Assembly (NCBI GenBank): GCA_030374765.1
Contig: JARGXX010000117.1
Coordinates: forward strand, 1,178,001-1,242,000
Reading direction: 5' to 3'
DNA length: 64,000 nucleotides
Source: Agarophyton chilense
Taxonomy: Eukaryota; Rhodophyta; Florideophyceae; Gracilariales; Gracilariaceae
Both the position numbers and the translations under genes were made by a program. Under the pieces are notes generated by a model. That model was not told where the DNA came from and did no database searches. It saw only the letters and a list, made by a program, of their open reading frames with translations. Positions 63,057 to 64,000 of this stretch are shown here, in pieces. How positions within the stretch are numbered: position 1 is the stretch's first letter; each line of letters starts with the position of its first letter.

Positions 63057-64000
63057 CTAAGACGGAGCGACGGGTGATGGTGGGCTAACCGCATGGCGGA
63101 TATAAATACCGCTGCGCGGCGCCCGTAAGGGTAGCTGGCCGCGAGGGCCATGTGTTTCCGGCATTGCCGGTGGTTCCGATAAAGTCGGTGTATCGGAGAG
63201 ACCCCGTGAGGGGTGCGGTACCACGGCGGGGCTTCTTAGCCATGGTGCCACGGGTACGGGTGTTTCATTCTCGCGCGCTGCGAGTAGCTCATCCATTTCC
63301 ATGGTGTCTTTCCCGGTTTCGGGCCAATCTGACTCCGTCGGTGTTTCCCTTTCCAAGGTAAAGCACGGGATCTCGTCGACCTCTGGGTCGGCAAGTGCTT
63401 CATCTGTCGTAGGTAATCGAGAGAGGGCGTCTGCTTGGGTGTTCTGGACACCCTTTTTGTAGACGACCTCGAAGTCGAATTCCGCTAAGCGGAGGCGCCA
63501 CCGCATTAAGCGGCCAGAAGGATCTGCGATGTTCAGCAGCCACCTCAACGAGGCATGGTCCGTGTATACGGTGAAATGAACGCCCATGAGGTATGGGCGC
63601 AGAGTGGATAGCGCCCAGACCACTGCGAGACACTCCTTCTCGGAGACCGAGTAGTTGCGCTCGTGGACGTTCAGCGTGCGGGACCAATAGCCAATTGGTT
63701 TGCGTTCCCCCTCGGGGGTGGTTTGGAACAGTGCGCAGCCCACCTGGTGGTCGCTGGCGTCGGTGTCGATGGAGTAGGGAAGCCCAGGTTTGGGCAAGGA
63801 TAGGATGGGAGCTGTCGTAACTGCCTTAATCGAGCAGCGAAAAGATTCCGACTGATCGGTGGTAAATGGCGCGAGCTTCGGTGGCTGGCCCTTTCGCAGT
63901 AGCGCGTTTAGCGGAGCGGCGATATCCGAGAAACTCGGTATAAACCGTCGATAGACGTTGACCAGACCTAAAAAGGATCGTAGCTCCGTTTGAGTACGGG
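63057..64000 (-). CDS. RNase H end of El-B Pol, cut by the window edge
   Basis: Minus strand: TELRSFLGLVNVYRRFIPSF at the edge, then the RNase H motifs YSIDTDASDHQVGCALF, SEKECLAVVWAL and YTDHASLRWLLN, then the Pro/Ser/Glu-rich tail ending in TAG. It is nearly identical to El-A. No integrase follows. The reverse transcriptase active site lies about 210 bp outside the window. Confidence 0.85.
   Translation of the reverse strand, partial: RTQTELRSFLGLVNVYRRFIPSFSDIAAPLNALLRKGQPPKLAPFTTDQSESFRCSIKAVTTAPILSLPKPGLPYSIDTDASDHQVGCALFQTTPEGERKPIGYWSRTLNVHERNYSVSEKECLAVVWALSTLRPYLMGVHFTVYTDHASLRWLLNIADPSGRLMRWRLRLAEFDFEVVYKKGVQNTQADALSRLPTTDEALADPEVDEIPCFTLERETPTESDWPETGKDTMEMDELLAARENETPVPVAPWLRSPAVVPHPSRGLSDTPTLSEPPAMPETHGPRGQLPLRAPRSGIYIRHAVSPPSPVAPS

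Larger units (their letters stand above)
54361..64000. repeat. large palindrome formed by El-A and El-B
   Basis: The arms 54361-58942 and 59419-64000 are reverse complements of each other, at least 4582 bp each, with substitutions but no net indel. The 476-bp spacer is the rest of the El-B LTR. The right arm is cut by the window edge, so the true palindrome is longer. Confidence 0.9.
58943..64000 (-). mobile_element. El-B, second copy of the El-A family, inverted, truncated by the window edge
   Basis: From 58943 rightwards: a complete LTR in reverse orientation, polypurine tract, antisense ORF (now on the plus strand), chromodomain ORF and RNase H/reverse transcriptase on the minus strand up to the edge. 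Positions in El-A and El-B add to 118361 at every landmark I tested (LTR start, ORF starts and stops, window edge), so there is no net indel over 4.58 kb. The left flank AACTC (58938-58942) should recur to the right as the target duplication. Confidence 0.88.

Noticed and set aside
1-64000. bacterial or organellar origin
   Set aside because: Spliceosomal intron, eukaryotic tRNA gene without encoded CCA and with pol III terminators, Ty1/copia, Ty3/gypsy and Tc1 elements, and no operons or Shine-Dalgarno pattern. No CRISPR array or rRNA gene was seen.

Overview
The window looks like a nuclear chromosome segment of a eukaryote with compact, intron-poor genes and very many LTR retrotransposons. 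About 11 kb (28.5-39.2 kb) is a gene island: four confident protein genes, a fifth likely one and one tRNA. Nearly everything else is transposon or decayed transposon. The pattern (gene island, a single short GT-AG intron, Sel1-repeat and GT61 genes, stacks of chromodomain Ty3/gypsy elements) fits a multicellular red alga of the Chondrus/Gracilaria kind. That assignment is inference; no marker gene proves it.

Layout. 1-4058: El-0, a decayed Ty3/gypsy element on the minus strand that runs off the left edge. 4059-6819: anonymous DNA with a relic of a secreted-protein gene. 6825-24319: El-1, an old Ty3/gypsy element with 5-bp target duplications CATGT, split by a second element, El-2 (12968-23225). 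24855-28053: two decayed Tc1/mariner elements in opposite orientation flanking a PIF/Harbinger-like fragment. 28560-39160: the gene island, with two paralogous membrane proteins of unknown function, a 12-repeat Sel1 protein, tRNA-Ala(UGC), a GT61-type glycosyltransferase with one intron, and a small secreted protein. 39161-44280: mostly empty, AT-rich, with two weak ORFs and a small foldback element. 44280-49357: a Ty1/copia element on the minus strand containing two solo LTRs with perfect 5-bp target duplications. 49358-58942: El-A, a chromodomain Ty3/gypsy element inserted in the copia element. 58943-64000: El-B, a near-identical copy of El-A in the opposite direction, inserted in the 3' LTR of El-A and running off the right edge. 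El-A and El-B form a palindrome with arms of at least 4.58 kb and no net indel.

The most interesting system is a gene on the antisense strand of the Ty3/gypsy elements, between the chromodomain and the 3' LTR. It is intact in El-A and El-B (591 codons, starting 48 bp from the LTR). It is also recognisable at protein level in the much older El-1 and El-2, where its frame has survived better than gag-pol. El-A/El-B also appear to lack an integrase, El-A carries YLDN instead of YxDD at the reverse transcriptase active site, and El-A has a textbook -1 frameshift heptamer at the end of gag. Together they look like a recently spread family that depends on another element for integration yet keeps an antisense protein.

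LTR boundaries, target duplications, the shared primer-binding site and the palindrome were read directly from the sequence. Family names rest on motif recognition by eye, without database searches. Start codons were required to be ATG.
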